Below are positions 5,259 to 7,379 of a stretch of DNA of 7,379 nucleotides, piece after piece. Below the pieces are notes generated by a model. That model did no database searches. It saw nothing but the letters and a program-made list of their open reading frames with translations, and was not told the origin of the DNA. Source of the stretch: an uncultured Ruminococcus sp. (GTDB lineage Bacteria; Bacillota; Clostridia; Oscillospirales; Ruminococcaceae); assembly GCA_947176565.1 (NCBI GenBank), contig CAMWRC010000050.1, positions 1-7,379 of the forward strand, read 5' to 3'. The translations under genes were made by a program, and so were the position numbers. Within the stretch, counting starts at the first letter, position 1; every line of letters begins with the position of its first letter.

Positions 5259-7343
5259 TTATTCGGCACCCTGCATGATTCCGCTGAGAAGTGTCTCATT
5301 CCATAAAAGATTTGTGCGGTCAAGGATTCCGTAGCCGTCATCGCCTGATTTTACATTGTTATCCCAGACAAAGCATTTTATTCCCTTTGATTTTGCCGCT
5401 GAAATATAATAGCTGTAATATTCGGAGCGTGTTGTGTCGTCGGCTATTCCCACGCAGCCGAACTCGTCAATAATAACAGGCGTTCCTTTGTCAATGAAAC
5501 GGCTTTTCATAGATGTGAATTTTTCATCAAGCTCTGATTTTTCAGCGTCGCCAAATTCTGTGGAAAGTCCTGATGAGAATTTCCATGGTGCATAGTAATG
5601 AAGCGATATTATAATATGTTCATCATTCGGAATAATAATATCATTCATGGAGATTTCCTCAGCACACGCTCCGTAAGCTGTTACAATCAATGAACGCTCT
5701 GAATTATTTCCGCCGCTTGAACGTACCGTATCAACAAAATCCTGCTGATATTTATTCACAACTGCGCGTTCTGCTGCTGTACCACCAATCCATTCATTTT
5801 CACTTCCGATAGTACGCGCCTCATTCATTCCCTCAAAAATCAGGCGGTCGCCGTAATCTTTGAAGCGTTCTGAAATCTGTTCCCAGATTTTTTTGAGTTT
5901 CGCGCTGTCGTCAGGATATTCCTCATCAGTAGGATTGAACCAGATATAGTCATCATGGTGCATATTCAGAATAACAAACATATCGTTATTATAGGCATAG
6001 TCAACGACTTCCTGAACGCGGTCAAGCCATTCAGACTGAATTATATCGCCGTCCATATGTTCTCCCCATGTTACCGGTATGCGGATTGAATTGAAGCCTG
6101 CATTTTTGACTGATTTTATCATATCCTCAGTTGCTTTCGGATTTCCCCAGCCGGTTTCGGTTGCTGTGCCGGATTTGGTAGTACCATAGCATTCGAGACT
6201 GTTTCCGAGATTCCAGCCGACTTTCATCTGCTTTACAATTTCTGATGAATCGCGGAATCCGGATTCTGATTTTTCGGATTTTGTCTTATTATTTCCAGAA
6301 GCCGTGACAGATGATGTATTTCCTCCGAGACTGTATTTTACAGAAACTGAATCAAGAGATGCGTAAGACTGTTCGCTCCACCAGTAACCAAGCACGATTT
6401 CACCGTCCTCTGCTGCGTAATTTTTAGCCTGTGTGTCAACTATCCACGTAAGCGACAGATTGGAGCTGTCAGTCATAACAGCAATATCGGGCGACTGGAA
6501 ATCGCCGAGAGATGAGCTGTAGCCGAACGCTCCGACAAATTTTCCGAATCCGCCGGCAGAACTGATATTATATGTTACCATCTGCGGAACTGCTCCGGCA
6601 GGAAGAAAATCAGTTTTTACGCGGATTGTATCGTCTGATGCATCATAGCTGACGCTTTGACCGACATTCTGTTCAGCAGTTCCGTCGCACGGAATTTCCC
6701 GTGTACGCGTTATACTGCAAATTACTTCTGATACCCGTATACTGCCGGCGTTTCCCCACCAGTAGCCGAAAAGAACATCGCCGGCGGCGGAGATACTGTC
6801 AGAAACTCCGGCAGGTACGTTCCATGTTATTTCTCCGTATGTACCCTCTGTAGGGGCAGTAAAATCATCGGACTGATACCAGCCCTCATCAGTTGCGGAA
6901 ACGCAGTCCTCATTTACGGAGATTCCGCAGCCGCCCTTAAATTCACCGATATTCGCTCCGTCAGCGGAATATATTACAAATGTAAATGAGTTTATTTTGT
7001 CGCCTTCCTCGATGAAATCAGCTAACGGAAGTTTAAGTGTATTGCTTCCCTCTGTTACGTTTATGGTTTTGTTGACGGTCTGCTGTATGCCAAGTTCCGT
7101 GCTGACTGTTTCCACAGGGCTTACGTGTTCTGTAGGAGCTTCCGTAGGCGGTTCTGTTTCTGTTTCTGATGTTGTTTCTGGTTCTGATTCTGAAAGCTCT
7201 GTTGTTCCAGTTTGATTTTCAGTTTTGATTTCTGAGCTTTCATTTACCGGAGCGACCGGAGATGATGAATCATTTTTTCCGCCGCATGAAACTGTGCCAG
7301 ACAGTATCAGCAACGCAAGAAAAAATGCTGAAAATTTTTTCAT
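5259..7343 (-). CDS. Lipoprotein-like GH5 endo-beta-glucanase with two accessory modules
   Basis: This 694-residue extracellular enzyme probably hydrolyses internal beta-1,4-glucan links (cellulose, xyloglucan or mixed-linkage glucan). Residues 1-19 are a signal peptide. C20 in GTVSC, followed by GG and Ser-rich sequence, suggests lipid anchoring, although T17 is a weak lipobox residue. Residues 22-80 are a Ser/Thr/Glu/Pro linker. Two related beta-rich modules span about 85-213 and 225-340; each has a GDVLFGYWW- or GEIVLGYWW-type strand and an ITW or LTW strand. After another linker (341-365), the GH5 barrel (about 366-694) shows GWNLGNSLE (376-384), MHHD (461-464), proposed acid/base E508 in GMNEA, SLHYYAPW (580-587), and nucleophile E627 in IIDEFG. 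The motifs resemble subfamily GH5_4. No dockerin is seen. AGAGGG (complement of 7351-7356) supports the start. The gene is apparently monocistronic and convergent with yqfD. Confidence 0.9.
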   Translation of the reverse strand: MKKFSAFFLALLILSGTVSCGGKNDSSSPVAPVNESSEIKTENQTGTTELSESEPETTSETETEPPTEAPTEHVSPVETVSTELGIQQTVNKTINVTEGSNTLKLPLADFIEEGDKINSFTFVIYSADGANIGEFKGGCGISVNEDCVSATDEGWYQSDDFTAPTEGTYGEITWNVPAGVSDSISAAGDVLFGYWWGNAGSIRVSEVICSITRTREIPCDGTAEQNVGQSVSYDASDDTIRVKTDFLPAGAVPQMVTYNISSAGGFGKFVGAFGYSSSLGDFQSPDIAVMTDSSNLSLTWIVDTQAKNYAAEDGEIVLGYWWSEQSYASLDSVSVKYSLGGNTSSVTASGNNKTKSEKSESGFRDSSEIVKQMKVGWNLGNSLECYGTTKSGTATETGWGNPKATEDMIKSVKNAGFNSIRIPVTWGEHMDGDIIQSEWLDRVQEVVDYAYNNDMFVILNMHHDDYIWFNPTDEEYPDDSAKLKKIWEQISERFKDYGDRLIFEGMNEARTIGSENEWIGGTAAERAVVNKYQQDFVDTVRSSGGNNSERSLIVTAYGACAEEISMNDIIIPNDEHIIISLHYYAPWKFSSGLSTEFGDAEKSELDEKFTSMKSRFIDKGTPVIIDEFGCVGIADDTTRSEYYSYYISAAKSKGIKCFVWDNNVKSGDDGYGILDRTNLLWNETLLSGIMQGAE

Positions 7344-7379
7344 AAAATATCCCTCTTATTCTTTGATATAGTTCTGATT

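Noticed and set aside
7139..7200. TTCTG/GTTTCTG-like simple repeat
   Set aside because: It is explained by the Glu/Thr/Ser-rich linker codons of the GH5 gene; unit spacing is irregular and it is not a tandem array or CRISPR.
6997..7215. Plus-strand open frame opposite the GH5 linker
   Set aside because: Its Ser/Val-rich low-complexity sequence is the shadow of the acidic Ser/Thr/Glu/Pro linker on the minus strand.
7344..7379. Promoter of the GH5 gene
   Set aside because: Only 36 bp upstream of the start are in the window; beyond the ribosome binding site no convincing -10/-35 pair can be seen.

Overview
This window looks like a chromosomal segment of a low-to-moderate GC, Gram-positive, probably endospore-forming anaerobe of the Clostridia (Oscillospiraceae/Ruminococcus-like). 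The evidence is strong AGGAG-type ribosome binding sites, consensus sigma-A promoters, U-tract terminators, an L10-leader attenuator, a cluster of mother-cell sporulation genes (YlbJ-, YqfC- and YqfD-type), and a lipoprotein-like, multi-module GH5 endoglucanase of the kind found in plant-fibre-degrading ruminococci. The genus is inferred from gene content, not from a marker gene.

Layout, left to right. Bases 2-751 (+) hold the 3' two-thirds of a D-3-phosphoglycerate dehydrogenase gene, cut by the window edge and closed by a strong terminator. Bases 829-2044 (+) form a self-contained ribosomal stalk operon: extended -10 promoter, structured L10 leader with an intrinsic attenuator, rplJ, rplL and a terminator. 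Bases 2046-2771 (+) form a monocistronic unit: consensus promoter, a gene for a double zinc-ribbon/TM2 membrane protein with an internal five-residue tandem repeat, and a terminator that lies inside the 3' end of the opposing gene. Bases 2730-3776 (-) encode a YlbJ-like integral membrane protein. A 56-bp divergent intergenic region with sigma-E-like promoter elements separates it from yqfC and yqfD (3833-5255, +), which overlap by 35 bp. Bases 5259-7343 (-) encode a 694-residue GH5 glycoside hydrolase with a lipoprotein-like N-terminus, a Ser/Thr/Glu/Pro linker, two related beta-rich modules and a C-terminal catalytic domain. It converges on yqfD with only 3 bp between stop codons.

How the genes work together. 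SerA (serine synthesis) and L10/L7/L12 (ribosomal stalk) are housekeeping functions. YlbJ, YqfC and YqfD are a functional set: homologues in Bacillus are made in the mother cell under sigma-E and are needed for spore formation. Here the ylbJ-like gene and the yqfCD pair diverge from one short control region, which suggests co-regulation. The GH5 enzyme is an extracellular, probably membrane-anchored beta-glucanase and has no evident functional link to its neighbours.

Most of the window is ordinary core chromosome. I found no mobile element, CRISPR array, tRNA or clear novel multi-gene system. The items most worth a second look are the divergent sporulation promoter region, the repeat-bearing zinc-ribbon/TM2 protein, the duplicated accessory modules of the GH5 enzyme, and the terminator embedded in an opposing coding sequence.
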